Assembly: GCA_037446355.1 (NCBI GenBank)
Contig: JBBIIT010000004.1
Span: forward strand, 45,360-109,359
Direction: 5' to 3'
DNA from: Roseiarcus sp037446355
GTDB lineage: Bacteria; Pseudomonadota; Alphaproteobacteria; Rhizobiales; Beijerinckiaceae
DNA length: 64,000 nt
Shown piece after piece: positions 32,971 to 41,520 of the stretch. A program made the position numbers and the translations under genes. The notes below the pieces were generated by a model that had not been told where the DNA came from, ran no database searches, and was given only the letters and a program-made list of their open reading frames with translations. Position 1 is the first letter of the stretch. Each line of letters starts with the position of its first letter.

Positions 32971-32997
32971 CGCCGGCGCGTGACCTACGCGCCGGCG
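32971..32997. terminator. Bidirectional hairpin terminator between convergent genes
   Basis: CGCCGGCGCGT (32971-32981), loop GACCT and ACGCGCCGGCG (32987-32997) make an 11-bp perfect stem. ATTCATTTTC follows on the plus side and CTTGTTTCAACC on the minus side, so it can serve both the coiled-coil gene and the fadJ-type gene. Confidence 0.7.
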
Positions 32998-33006
32998 AAT
33001 TCATTT

Positions 33007-35085
33007 TCAGAGATCCTTGAAGCCCTTGCCTTGTGCGACGAGCTTTTCAAGCAAGGCCGAGGGCCGGAACGCGTCGCCCATCTTGGATTGAAAGCCGCGC
33101 ATCGCCGCCAGCACTTTGTCGAGCCCGACGGTGTCGCCATAGAACATCGGGCCGCCGCGATAGACCGGCCAGCCGTAGCCGTTGATCCAGACGATGTCGA
33201 TGTCCGAGGCGCGCTGCGCCTTGCCCTCCTCGAGAATCTTCGCGCCCTCGTTGATCATGGGATAGAGGCAGCGTTCGAGGATTTCCTGATCCGAAACCGC
33301 GCGCCGCGTCACCCCCTTGGCGGCGGCGAAATCGAGGATGATTTTCTCGACGATCGGCGAGGGTCGGGCGCTGCGGTTCTCGTCGTAATCGTAGAAGCCC
33401 GCGCCGGTCTTTTGGCCGCGTCGATCCCGCTCGCACAAGATTTCGCGAATCGTCGAGGACGACGTCGTCTCCTTGGACCAGCCGATGTCGAGCCCCGCGA
33501 GGTCGCTCATCGCGAACGGCCCCATTGGCATCCCGAAATCATAGAGCACGCGATCGACGTCCCAGGGCATCGCGCCTTCGAGGATCAGCGCCTGCGCTTC
33601 GCGCTGGCGCTGCGCCAGCATCCGGTTGCCGACGAAGCCGTGACAGACGCCGACCAGCGCGGCGATCTTGCCGATCTTCTTGGCCATCTGCATCGCCGTC
33701 GCAATGACGGGCTTCGCGGTCTTGTCGCCGCGCACGACCTCGAGCAGGCGCATCACATTGGCGGGCGAGAAAAAGTGCAGGCCGAGCACATGATCGGGCC
33801 GCTGCGTCGCCGAAGCGATCTCGTTCACGTCGAGATAGGAAGTGTTGGACGCCAGGATCGCGCCGGGTTTGGCGACGGCGTCGAGCTTGGCGAAAATCTC
33901 CTTCTTGATCGCCATGTTCTCGAATACCGCTTCGATAATGAGATCGCAATCGGCGAGCGCGTTCAGATCCAGCGCGCCGGTAAGCATGCCCATGCGCGTC
34001 TCGACGTCGGCCGCGCTCATGCGGCCCTTCTTGGCGGTGTTTTCGTAGTTCTTCCTGATGACGCCGAGGCCGCGGTCGAGCGCGCCCTGCTGTGTCTCGA
34101 CGATCGTCACGGGAACGCCGACGTTGAGGAAATTCATCGAGATGCCGCCGCCCATCGTGCCGGCGCCGATGACGCCGACCTTCTTGATAGGCAGCGTCGG
34201 CGTGTCGTCCGGCACATCGGCGATCTTCCAAACCTGACGCTCGGCGAAAAACACATGCCGTTGCGCCTTCGACTGGGTCGAGCCGAGCAGCGCCATGAAC
34301 GCGGCCCGCTCGCGCTGCACGCCTTGCTCGAACGGCAATTCGACCGCGTCGCGGACCGCGGCGATGGCCTTTTCCCAGGCCTCGAAGCCACGGAATTTCT
34401 TCGCGTTGGCTTTGCGGGCGGCCTCGAAGACCTCGGGCTTGCCGCGGGCCGCGGCGATCTTCTCATCGCGGTCGCGCACCTTGAGCAGCGGCAGCCTTTC
34501 GTCGATCGCCCGGCGAGCGAGACGGAGCGCGCCTTCGCGCAGTTTGCCCTCTTCGACGAGTTCATCCACAACGCCCCATTCCCGCGCTTGTTTGGCGCTG
34601 AACGGCGTTCCCGACAGAATTGCTTCCAGCGCCGCTTCCGGGCCGATCAGGCGCGGCAGGCGCTGCGTGCCGCCTGCGCCGGGGATGAGGCCCAATTTGA
34701 TTTCTGGCAGGCCGAGCTTGGCCGAGGGAACCGCGACGCGATAATGGCAGACGAGCGCGATCTCGAATCCGCCGCCGAGCGCCGTGCCGTGTATCGCGGC
34801 GATGACAGGTTTCGGGCAATCCTCGATCGCCGCCTGCGCCTCGGGCAAGCTGACGCCGCTCGGCGGTTTGCCGAATTCGGAGATGTCGGCGCCGGCGATG
34901 AAGGTGCGACCCGCGCAGATCAGCACGACAGCCTTGACCCCGGGATCGGCCGCGGCCTGCCGCATTCCGTCGCGAATGCCTTCGCGCACCTTGGCCGAGA
35001 GCGCGTTGACGGGCGCGAAGTCGATGGTCAGGACGGCGATGTCGCCTTCCCCGGTGAGATCGGCGACGGAATTGACGGCGGCCAT
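33007..35085 (-). CDS. Bifunctional enoyl-CoA hydratase / 3-hydroxyacyl-CoA dehydrogenase (FadJ/FadB-type)
   Basis: The 692 residues form an N-terminal crotonase domain (1-190) with both catalytic glutamates (Glu108 in GGGFEIAL, Glu128 in LGLPEIKLG) and the oxyanion loop AGADIS. The NAD-binding dehydrogenase domain has GVIGAGTMGGG (305-314) and the catalytic His in GLHFFSPANVMRLLEVV. It performs the middle two steps of beta-oxidation. No thiolase gene adjoins it. It is monocistronic and shares a bidirectional terminator with the convergent giant gene. Confidence 0.93.
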   Translation of the reverse strand: MAAVNSVADLTGEGDIAVLTIDFAPVNALSAKVREGIRDGMRQAAADPGVKAVVLICAGRTFIAGADISEFGKPPSGVSLPEAQAAIEDCPKPVIAAIHGTALGGGFEIALVCHYRVAVPSAKLGLPEIKLGLIPGAGGTQRLPRLIGPEAALEAILSGTPFSAKQAREWGVVDELVEEGKLREGALRLARRAIDERLPLLKVRDRDEKIAAARGKPEVFEAARKANAKKFRGFEAWEKAIAAVRDAVELPFEQGVQRERAAFMALLGSTQSKAQRHVFFAERQVWKIADVPDDTPTLPIKKVGVIGAGTMGGGISMNFLNVGVPVTIVETQQGALDRGLGVIRKNYENTAKKGRMSAADVETRMGMLTGALDLNALADCDLIIEAVFENMAIKKEIFAKLDAVAKPGAILASNTSYLDVNEIASATQRPDHVLGLHFFSPANVMRLLEVVRGDKTAKPVIATAMQMAKKIGKIAALVGVCHGFVGNRMLAQRQREAQALILEGAMPWDVDRVLYDFGMPMGPFAMSDLAGLDIGWSKETTSSSTIREILCERDRRGQKTGAGFYDYDENRSARPSPIVEKIILDFAAAKGVTRRAVSDQEILERCLYPMINEGAKILEEGKAQRASDIDIVWINGYGWPVYRGGPMFYGDTVGLDKVLAAMRGFQSKMGDAFRPSALLEKLVAQGKGFKDL

Positions 35086-35165
35086 TCAGACTCCTCCCAG
35101 CTTCTTATCGGATAGCGGCGTGACGCCGCCGCGCCCGATATCGCACGCGGACGCGACGGCGCCAA

Positions 35166-35810
35166 TTAACGCTTAGGCGCCCTCAGCGGGCCCGGCAGCG
35201 CCGCCTCGGCTTCGGCGCGCAACACGCGCTCGTGGTAGGCGATGAACCGGCTGGCGAACACCGCGCCGATCGCGGCGGCGACGAGCGCGGCGATTCCGAC
35301 CGGCCGCGCATAATGCTCGAACGCCAGTCCGAGGAAATACCCGCCGAGACCGAAAATCGTCGCCCAGACGACGCCGCCGAGCGCGTTGAAGAGGAGAAAG
35401 CGGGGCCAGGGCAGATGATTGACCCCGGCCAGAAACGCCGCGAAAGCGCGCAGGATCGCCACGAATCGGCCGAAGAACACGATCTTGCCGCCGTGGCGCA
35501 TGAACAAATATTGCGCGACTTTCAGCCGCCCTTCATCGATGTGAATGTAGGGGCCATATTTATAGACTAGCGGGAAGCCGAACTCGCGCCCTACCCAATA
35601 GCCACAATTGTCGCCAATGATCGCCGCCAGCGCCGCGCTGGCGATCACGCCCTCGAGGTTCAGCGTCCCCTGCCCCGCGAACACCGCCGCAGTCACCAGC
35701 GCGGTTTCGCCAGGCATCGGCACGCCCGCGCTCTCCATACCGACGAGCAGCAATACCGCCCAATACCCGTAGGCGGCGACGAAGGCGTGCAGATGTTGGA
35801 CGAAATGCAT
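35166..35810 (-). CDS. DedA-family membrane protein
   Basis: ATG 35810 gives 214 residues. Signatures include ESAGVPMPGETALVTAA (N-terminal re-entrant helix), GDNCGYWVGREFG and the family motif FGRFVAILRAFAAFLAGVNHLPWPRF with conserved Arg residues. About five membrane helices are present. DedA proteins support envelope homeostasis as lipid-carrier (undecaprenyl phosphate or phosphatidylethanolamine) flippases or proton-dependent transporters. The ribosome site is weak. The gene follows the small phasin-like gene on the same strand. Confidence 0.88.
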   Translation of the reverse strand: MHFVQHLHAFVAAYGYWAVLLLVGMESAGVPMPGETALVTAAVFAGQGTLNLEGVIASAALAAIIGDNCGYWVGREFGFPLVYKYGPYIHIDEGRLKVAQYLFMRHGGKIVFFGRFVAILRAFAAFLAGVNHLPWPRFLLFNALGGVVWATIFGLGGYFLGLAFEHYARPVGIAALVAAAIGAVFASRFIAYHERVLRAEAEAALPGPLRAPKR

Positions 35811-35848
35811 GGAGTGGGGGTCCGCTGCGCCAAAATTCCAGCGCGAGA

Positions 35849-36214
35849 CTAGCCGATCGCCTTCATGCCGGTAAGTCGGCGTGCGTTCGCCCGCACCATG
35901 CGCTGCGCGGGGGCCATAGCCGCCTCGGCGATGTCGACCAGCGCGTGAGAGACGTGATGGGGCGTGGTGACGCCGCCGAACGCCGCCTTGACCCAGAACG
36001 ACCCCCAAGCCATCTGCGCCCCGAGCACGCCTTCGACGGCCGCAGCGACTTTTTCTTGCACCATCAGGCGCGCTTCCTTCGACCTGGCGCCGGAGATGTC
36101 GAGGCCGGGCGTCGTCAGGCCGGACGTGCGCGCGGAAATGGTGACGGCCGCGTCCAGCGCCGCCTGCGCGCTCTTGTGTGCGATCTTGATCGAACGCCGG
36201 GTCAAACTATTCAT
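35849..36214 (-). CDS. Phasin-like small alpha-helical protein
   Basis: The 121-residue protein has no membrane helix or signal. The central segment SKEARLMVQEKVAAAVEGVLGAQMAW and the end ALVDIAEAAMAPAQRMVRANARRL resemble small rhizobial proteins annotated as polyhydroxyalkanoate granule-associated phasins. I assign this from memory of the pattern, so confidence is moderate. It lies 38 bases upstream of the DedA gene on the same strand. If correct, the window carries two phasins. Confidence 0.45.
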   Translation of the reverse strand: MNSLTRRSIKIAHKSAQAALDAAVTISARTSGLTTPGLDISGARSKEARLMVQEKVAAAVEGVLGAQMAWGSFWVKAAFGGVTTPHHVSHALVDIAEAAMAPAQRMVRANARRLTGMKAIG

Positions 36215-36366
36215 ATCGATGCGCCATTGAAAACGACTTGTGAAAAACTACGCTCTCAGCTACTCCCTCCGGAGCGCAGATTGGATCGCGCCCGCGCCGC
36301 CGCAAGCTCCGTTTACAATTTATTCACGATTTCGGGCTCGCCTGTCCAGTCGCGGGCGCGGCGCGG

Positions 36367-36819
36367 CTAAGTTCCCAGCAGCTTTCGGTACTCAATTAGG
36401 CCGCTGGGCTTGGCGAGCTTGCCATATAGCGAGGCGGCCTCGGCGCCGGCTTTGGGACCGAGCCAATAGAGCCGCGGGGCGCCCGCGTCGCGAGCCTTCT
36501 GACCGACGGCTTCGATCAGCGCACGGCCGACGCCCATACAGCGCGTGGCCGGCGAAACGAAAATATCCTGCATGTAGCAGTCCTGCGCCACGGTCCAGGT
36601 ATTGCGATGGAACAGATAATGCGCGACGCCGATCAGCGCGCGGTTGCATTCCGCCACGACGGCGTGAACCGGTTCCGCACGGTCGAAAAACCGCCCCCAG
36701 GTGGTGCGCGTCACCTCGTCGCTAGGGTCGTTTTTCATTTGCAAATGATAGGCGCGCCACAAAGGGAGCCAGCCTTCGCCGTCGTCCAATCGGACCGGCC
36801 GCACGACAAAATCGGGCAT
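36367..36819 (-). CDS. GNAT-family N-acetyltransferase
   Basis: ATG 36819 has an ideal GGAGGTTTC upstream, giving 150 residues. The acetyl-CoA loop is in the segment MQDIFVSPATRCMGVGRALIEAV (R/Q-x-x-G-x-G/A pattern RCMGVGRA), followed by YWLGPKAGAEAASLYGKLAK. Substrate is unknown. It is monocistronic and divergent from a Crp/Fnr regulator gene across a 318-base space. Confidence 0.85.
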   Translation of the reverse strand: MPDFVVRPVRLDDGEGWLPLWRAYHLQMKNDPSDEVTRTTWGRFFDRAEPVHAVVAECNRALIGVAHYLFHRNTWTVAQDCYMQDIFVSPATRCMGVGRALIEAVGQKARDAGAPRLYWLGPKAGAEAASLYGKLAKPSGLIEYRKLLGT

Positions 36820-37137
36820 GAAACCTCCAAAATTGCTTCTCTTCAAAATGTCGGAGCCGGCGAATCGGCCGCCACCGCGCGCATTCGGCTGCGCATCTCG
36901 ATCCTGGTCGCAATCCACTTCAATTCCGTAAAACCGCCCGTGAAATCGACTTTGGTATGACACCCCAATGCCGCGTAGGTAACCAAAGCCCCTGTCAGTC
37001 CATGAAAATGCGAGCAACGCGCGAAGCCTTTCCGCGCCGACGACGACGTTCTGGACAATCCTCGCGCGATGATCCCTACTCAGACTTGGGGAGACCGGTC
37101 GCGCAGAACGACCGCGACGCCCGTCAGTGGGGAAGCC
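36820..37137. other. 318-base divergent intergenic space, no gene seen
   Basis: This space separates the GNAT gene (minus) from the Crp/Fnr gene (plus). I see no RNA gene, no strong promoter hexamers and no FNR-type palindrome. If the Crp/Fnr protein starts at ATG 37069, the space shrinks by 69 bases. Confidence 0.4.
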
Positions 37138-37836
37138 ATGCCGTCGACGACCGCCGCGCGCCACGAAGAAAGGACCCTGGCGCGCGCGCCCCTGTTCGCA
37201 TCGCTGGGCCGCGAGGACATCAGGGGCCTGGATTCGCGATGCCATTGGCGCAAGGTCGCGGCCGGCGAATGGGTGATCGACTATCAGGCCGACGGCAAGG
37301 ACGTCTTTTTCATGCTCAGCGGCCTGGCGCGGGTGGTCATCGTCGCCGCCGGGCGCGAATTGATCCTGCATGACATCAAGGAAGGCGAGTATTTCGGCGC
37401 CTATTCCGCGATCGACGGCAAACCGCGTTCGGCGGCGATCGTCGCGGTGTCGGACGCGACGGTCGCGCGCATGTCGTCGGAGCTGTTCTGGGAGGCGATC
37501 CACAAACATCCGCGCGTTCGCGAGGGCGTGCTGAAAAATCTGGTGGCCGACATGCGCGCGCTCAACCAGCGCGCGACCGAACAGGCCAATTTCGACGTGC
37601 GCCACCGGCTTTGCGCCGAACTGTTGCGCCTGTCGCGCCCAACTGGAGTGGACCGGCTCGTCGTCTCGCCGCCGCCCACGCACGCGGAACTTGCCGCGCG
37701 CATCAGCACGCACCGCGAAGCGGTGACGAAAACACTCAGCGCGCTTGAGCGCGAAGGCCTGATCGAGCGCGATGCGAAAGCCATCCGGCTCGTCGATCCC
37801 ACGGGTTTGCGGCGGATTCTGGCGGATGCGGGCTAG
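37138..37836 (+). CDS. Crp/Fnr-family transcriptional regulator
   Basis: ATG 37138 (GGGGAAG upstream) gives 232 residues; ATG 37069 would add 23 unconserved residues. A cyclic-nucleotide-binding fold (about 15-130; VFFMLSGLARVVI, LILHDIKEGEYFGAYSAIDG) precedes a long dimer helix and a winged helix-turn-helix (THAELAARISTHREAVTKTL, about 180-199). No N-terminal cysteine cluster is present, so it is not an oxygen-sensing FNR. The ligand is unknown. It is convergent with the flavoprotein gene and has no obvious operon partner. Confidence 0.85.
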   Translation: MPSTTAARHEERTLARAPLFASLGREDIRGLDSRCHWRKVAAGEWVIDYQADGKDVFFMLSGLARVVIVAAGRELILHDIKEGEYFGAYSAIDGKPRSAAIVAVSDATVARMSSELFWEAIHKHPRVREGVLKNLVADMRALNQRATEQANFDVRHRLCAELLRLSRPTGVDRLVVSPPPTHAELAARISTHREAVTKTLSALEREGLIERDAKAIRLVDPTGLRRILADAG

Positions 37837-37857
37837 GTTGGCGGCTCGCCGTGAATC

Positions 37858-39738
37858 TCAACCGACGATCGTCAGCGCCTCGCTGATCGCGCGCCACGCC
37901 TGATCGATCGCGACGTCAGTATAGGCGCCGGCGCCGGAATCCGAATTGGCGATGACGATGCGGCCGAAAGGGGCGCGGCCGAGGACGTGAGGCTGATCGC
38001 GCTCGTCCCAGTCCGGATCGAATAGGGGGTTATATTCATAGGCGTAGCCGTGCGGCCAGCGATTGACCGTGATCGCCGCTATGTCGAGCGCGGGATCGAA
38101 CCCGCCCGTTCCCAAGACGCGCGCGAGTTGATCGCGGACCGCGCGCTCGAAGGTCTCGAAACTCGTCGCGAGCAGTTCGGCCTGGCCGGCCCTGAATTGC
38201 GCTCGGGGATCAAGCCCGGGCCGGCAAGGCGTGCGGGCCATCTGCACCCATATCGGCTCGTCAGGAGAACGCACGCTGCGATAGTCGCCGATGTCGACGA
38301 CCGGATTGAGGCGAACAGAGGCATGGTACGACCCCGGCGCGCGAATGTGGGAGACGCCGAGCGACCTGAACGCGCGCCAATTTCGAAGCGCCACATTGGT
38401 GTAAACCAAGGGCGTCTTGACCAGCTGACTCAGCGCCTCTCGCTGGCGGGCCGGCAAATCCGGGCAGAGATAGGGGATCATCATATTCCAGCAGGCGAGC
38501 GCGACCACCGCCCCTCGCGCCACGTGAAGATTTCCCGCGCGCGCGTAAGTTACTTCGGCTTCGCGCGCCGAATTCGCCTCGCCGATGTTGCGAACCTGCA
38601 ATGCGGTCGCGTTCAGGCGGATGCGGACGGCGGCGCCGGGTCGGTCGAGTTTTGCGTAATCCGCTCTGGCCGTGACGACGTCTTGCGCGTCGGCGCCCGG
38701 CAAAGCCTCGGGCGCGAGATGACGAACCAGCAGTCGCGCGATCGAGGCGTTGCCGTCGGGAAAATGAAAATGCGCGGATCCGCCAGTTGCCGCATAACCG
38801 GCGGCGGTGAAGCCCATGTGAGGCGCCGCGCCCGGTCCCAAGCCCAGCCCCTGGAATCCGGGAAAGTCGAATGGCCACACTTCGAGCGCGCCGACCGCTT
38901 CGATGCCGACGCCCCATTCCTCGTGCGTCATCGATTGGAAAAACGGCAGAACGGCCGGATCGGCTTTCGCGGCCTTCGTCAGAAAATCAGCATAGCTCAT
39001 CCGCGCGAGGCGGGCCTTCTTCTCGTCGGAAGAGAGGCCCGGCATATAATCGACCACGCTCTCGTAGAGCCTGGCGATATCCGCCTTCGCGGCTGGCGAA
39101 AGCGGCGCCTCGTTCAGGAGCTTCGTCCACGGCGTCCCCTTCGTGAGGACCATCAGGCGATCGGCGCCGAATGTCTCGCGATCGAAAAACACGCCTCTTT
39201 CGAGCCCGAGCGAGGAATAAAAATTCTTCTTCGCGCATCGCGCGTCGAGTTCGCGAGGATCGACGCCGAGCCGCTCCAATAGCGCGCCGGCGACCACGCT
39301 GTAAGGTCGCGGACTATCGATTCCCCAAGTCCCTCCGTTGATGAGCTGCGTGCGTCCATCGAGCGTGAATTCGTTTCGCTTGGCGTGGCCGCCGAAATCG
39401 TCGTGGTTATCGAGGATCAGTACGCGCGACTGCGGCTTTGCGGCTCGGTAGAAGGCGGCCGCAGCGAGCCCGCTCAGTCCGCCGCCCACGACGATCAGGT
39501 CGAAACGCGCCTCGTCATCCTCGACGGTATGACCCAGCGGCGATTGGCCGTCGCGCAACCGATGCGCGGCCTCGAAAGAGCCGGGGTGGCTTCCGCGCAG
39601 GCCCGTCAGCGTCGGCGGATAATAACCCGCTTCATCTTGCGCCGGCAGCTGCCCGGCCAAGGCCGGCCCGGTCAGCGCCGCTCCAATGCTGACGGCGGCG
39701 CCATTGAGAAAGTCGCGCCGATCGATCGGACGCGCCAT
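37858..39738 (-). CDS. Tat-exported FAD-dependent oxidoreductase (spermidine dehydrogenase-like)
   Basis: ATG 39738 gives 626 residues with a twin-arginine leader (DRRDFLNGAAVSIGAALTG, 6-24). It is followed by the conserved YYPPTLTGLRGSHPGSFEAAH, a segment I associate with periplasmic spermidine-dehydrogenase-like amine oxidases. The FAD motif is DLIVVGGGLSGLAAAAFY (80-97), and the C-terminus closes the flavin site with IVIANSDSGAGAYTDVAIDQAW. It is probably a periplasmic flavoenzyme oxidising an amine. Substrate assignment is tentative. Confidence 0.75.
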   Translation of the reverse strand: MARPIDRRDFLNGAAVSIGAALTGPALAGQLPAQDEAGYYPPTLTGLRGSHPGSFEAAHRLRDGQSPLGHTVEDDEARFDLIVVGGGLSGLAAAAFYRAAKPQSRVLILDNHDDFGGHAKRNEFTLDGRTQLINGGTWGIDSPRPYSVVAGALLERLGVDPRELDARCAKKNFYSSLGLERGVFFDRETFGADRLMVLTKGTPWTKLLNEAPLSPAAKADIARLYESVVDYMPGLSSDEKKARLARMSYADFLTKAAKADPAVLPFFQSMTHEEWGVGIEAVGALEVWPFDFPGFQGLGLGPGAAPHMGFTAAGYAATGGSAHFHFPDGNASIARLLVRHLAPEALPGADAQDVVTARADYAKLDRPGAAVRIRLNATALQVRNIGEANSAREAEVTYARAGNLHVARGAVVALACWNMMIPYLCPDLPARQREALSQLVKTPLVYTNVALRNWRAFRSLGVSHIRAPGSYHASVRLNPVVDIGDYRSVRSPDEPIWVQMARTPCRPGLDPRAQFRAGQAELLATSFETFERAVRDQLARVLGTGGFDPALDIAAITVNRWPHGYAYEYNPLFDPDWDERDQPHVLGRAPFGRIVIANSDSGAGAYTDVAIDQAWRAISEALTIVG

Positions 39739-39985
39739 GCCCAATTCCCGATCGCTGGCGTCACGCCCATTCCGCCGCATGGCCTCAACCTTCGCCCGTG
39801 AGCCTGCGGATTGGAGTATTCAAAAACGGGCGAAATTGCGATCTGCGTACGCCTGCCGGATTTATCGTGGGACCGACGAGGCGCCAAAACGCGCGGAGTA
39901 AAGTTTCGCCGATGCGAAGGCCCGCATCAAATCCGAGAACATGGTGACGATGCGCGGCTTCCGCCTGGCGTCTTTCGCGGCTCTC

Positions 39986-40393
39986 TCAGATACCGCGCAC
40001 GCCGTCGGAGTGGGTGATATCGCCTTCGATGATCTCGAACATTTCCCGGCGCCAGCCCCCGTTCGGCGAAATCTCGCCCGTCTCGCGCTCCGCGAGCGCC
40101 CGACCCATGAATACCAACGTCGCGACGACGGCGGCGGCCAAACCGAGAAAGATCGCGGTGAGCAGAGCGTCGTCCGAGTAATAGCGGCGCGCGGCGTCGG
40201 CGGCGCGCTCGGCTCGGGTCGGCGTCGCGCGGACGGGGGCGACGACTTCCTGCGCGGCGACAAATTGCACCGTCGCCGCCTGGGCCGGCGCGTATTCATC
40301 CGGGCCGGCGAGGCGCAAGGCGTATGAGGGCGTGGATAGGAGGCTGAAGGCGAGAGCGATAGCCGCCAGCATGGGAAGAGATGTCCTGTACAT
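39986..40393 (-). CDS. Small exported protein with one membrane helix, unknown function
   Basis: The 135 residues begin with a signal peptide (about 1-25, ending STPSYA). A variable Ala/Pro-rich stretch precedes a transmembrane helix near 78-95 (LLTAIFLGLAAAVVATLVFMG) and a short polar tail with WRREMFEIIEGDITHSDG. AGGAG just before ATG 40393 supports the start. I do not recognise the family. It lies 110 bases downstream of lpxK on the same strand but has its own ribosome site. Confidence 0.6.
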   Translation of the reverse strand: MYRTSLPMLAAIALAFSLLSTPSYALRLAGPDEYAPAQAATVQFVAAQEVVAPVRATPTRAERAADAARRYYSDDALLTAIFLGLAAAVVATLVFMGRALAERETGEISPNGGWRREMFEIIEGDITHSDGVRGI

Positions 40394-40503
40394 GTCGGAC
40401 TCCTGACCCCTTCGGATTTACGGCTTAACGTTGAGGCGCTATGTCGACGCCCTTTCTCTATGCCGGACTTAAAGCAAAACCGCGCCCGGCGCTGTGGCGC
40501 AGA

Positions 40504-41520
40504 TCACAAGCCGCGCGGCGCGGCAGGTCGAACGTTCGACTTGACCGCCGCGGCGAGCCAGCGCGCGAAAGCGGCCGAATCGTCGAAACTCAGCGTAACC
40601 GGCAACGCCAGGATGTCGCTTTCGGGCGAGGGCGCGATCCGCGCGCGGTCCTTTTCGGTCGTCGCCAACAACAGTCCGCGCGCTCGCGCCGCGCGGACAA
40701 GCCGCCCGATCTCGCGCTGCGAGTATTTGTGATGGTCGGGGAAAGCGCGGGTCTCGGCCAGCGTCGCGCCGATGGCGGCGAGCGTGTCGAAGAACTTTTG
40801 CGGCCGCGCGATGCCGGCGAATGCAAGCACCGGGCGTCCGACAAGCCGCGCGGCGACGAGCGCATCGGGCTGCAAGCGCGCGCGAAAAATCGGCCGTCCT
40901 GGCGCGGCGAACTTCACCGCCGCCGGCAGTTCGGCCGGGCCGCCGATCACAATCAGCGCGTCGACATAGCGCGATTGCTGTTCGATGGGTGCGCGCAACG
41001 GTCCCGCCGGCAGGCACAGGCCGTTGCCGAACGGGTTGTCGCCGTCGATCACGGCGAGGCTGACGTCCTTGACGAGCGAAGGGCTTTGCAGGCCGTCGTC
41101 CATCACCAGCGTGTCGTAGCCCGCCTCGATCGCCGCACGCGCGGAGGCGACGCGGTCGGCGCCGACGAAGCAGGGCGCGGCCCGCGCCAAAAGCAGCGGC
41201 TCGTCGCCGACCGCTGCCGCCCCGTGCATCGCCGGATCGACGCGCAGCGGCTCGCTGCGCTTCGCGCCGCCATAGCCGCGCGACAAAAACGCGACCCGCG
41301 CCCCGCCCGCCTGCAACAGGCGCGCGAGCGCCAGCGCGGTCGGCGTTTTGCCCGCGCCGCCGGCGACGAAATTTCCGACGCAGATGACTTTGGCCTCGAC
41401 CCGCTCGCCGGGCTGGGCCATCCGCCGCGCCGTCACGGCGCCGTAGAGGGCGCCGAGCGGGCTCATCGCGCGCGCGATCCCGTTCGGCCGCGGCAGGCGC
41501 CAGAAGCGGGGCGCGATCAT
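40504..41520 (-). CDS. lpxK: Tetraacyldisaccharide 4'-kinase LpxK
   Basis: The 338 residues start with the membrane-associated N-terminus WRLPRPNGIARAMSPLGALYG and carry the P-loop VGNFVAGGAGKTPTALAL (about 48-65). FLSRGYGG and DDGLQSPSL are also present, all signature elements of LpxK. It phosphorylates the lipid A disaccharide at 4'. Its ATG overlaps the waaA stop (ATGA), making it the last gene of a five-gene lipid A operon. Confidence 0.95.
   Translation of the reverse strand: MIAPRFWRLPRPNGIARAMSPLGALYGAVTARRMAQPGERVEAKVICVGNFVAGGAGKTPTALALARLLQAGGARVAFLSRGYGGAKRSEPLRVDPAMHGAAAVGDEPLLLARAAPCFVGADRVASARAAIEAGYDTLVMDDGLQSPSLVKDVSLAVIDGDNPFGNGLCLPAGPLRAPIEQQSRYVDALIVIGGPAELPAAVKFAAPGRPIFRARLQPDALVAARLVGRPVLAFAGIARPQKFFDTLAAIGATLAETRAFPDHHKYSQREIGRLVRAARARGLLLATTEKDRARIAPSPESDILALPVTLSFDDSAAFARWLAAAVKSNVRPAAPRGL

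Noticed and set aside
32980..35115. Plus-strand open frame of 711 codons opposite the fadJ-type gene
   Set aside because: It is the antisense shadow of a clear beta-oxidation protein and has His/Arg/Asp-biased composition and no motif.
37138..37836. Assignment of the first Crp/Fnr regulator as FNR or FixK
   Set aside because: It lacks the N-terminal cysteine cluster and has no diagnostic neighbours, so only the family is stated.
39862..39942. A 26-residue minus-strand ORF (MFSDLMRAFASAKLYSARFG...) between the flavoprotein and small exported protein genes
   Set aside because: It looks protein-like, but it has no convincing ribosome site and is too short to support without homologues; left out of the annotation.
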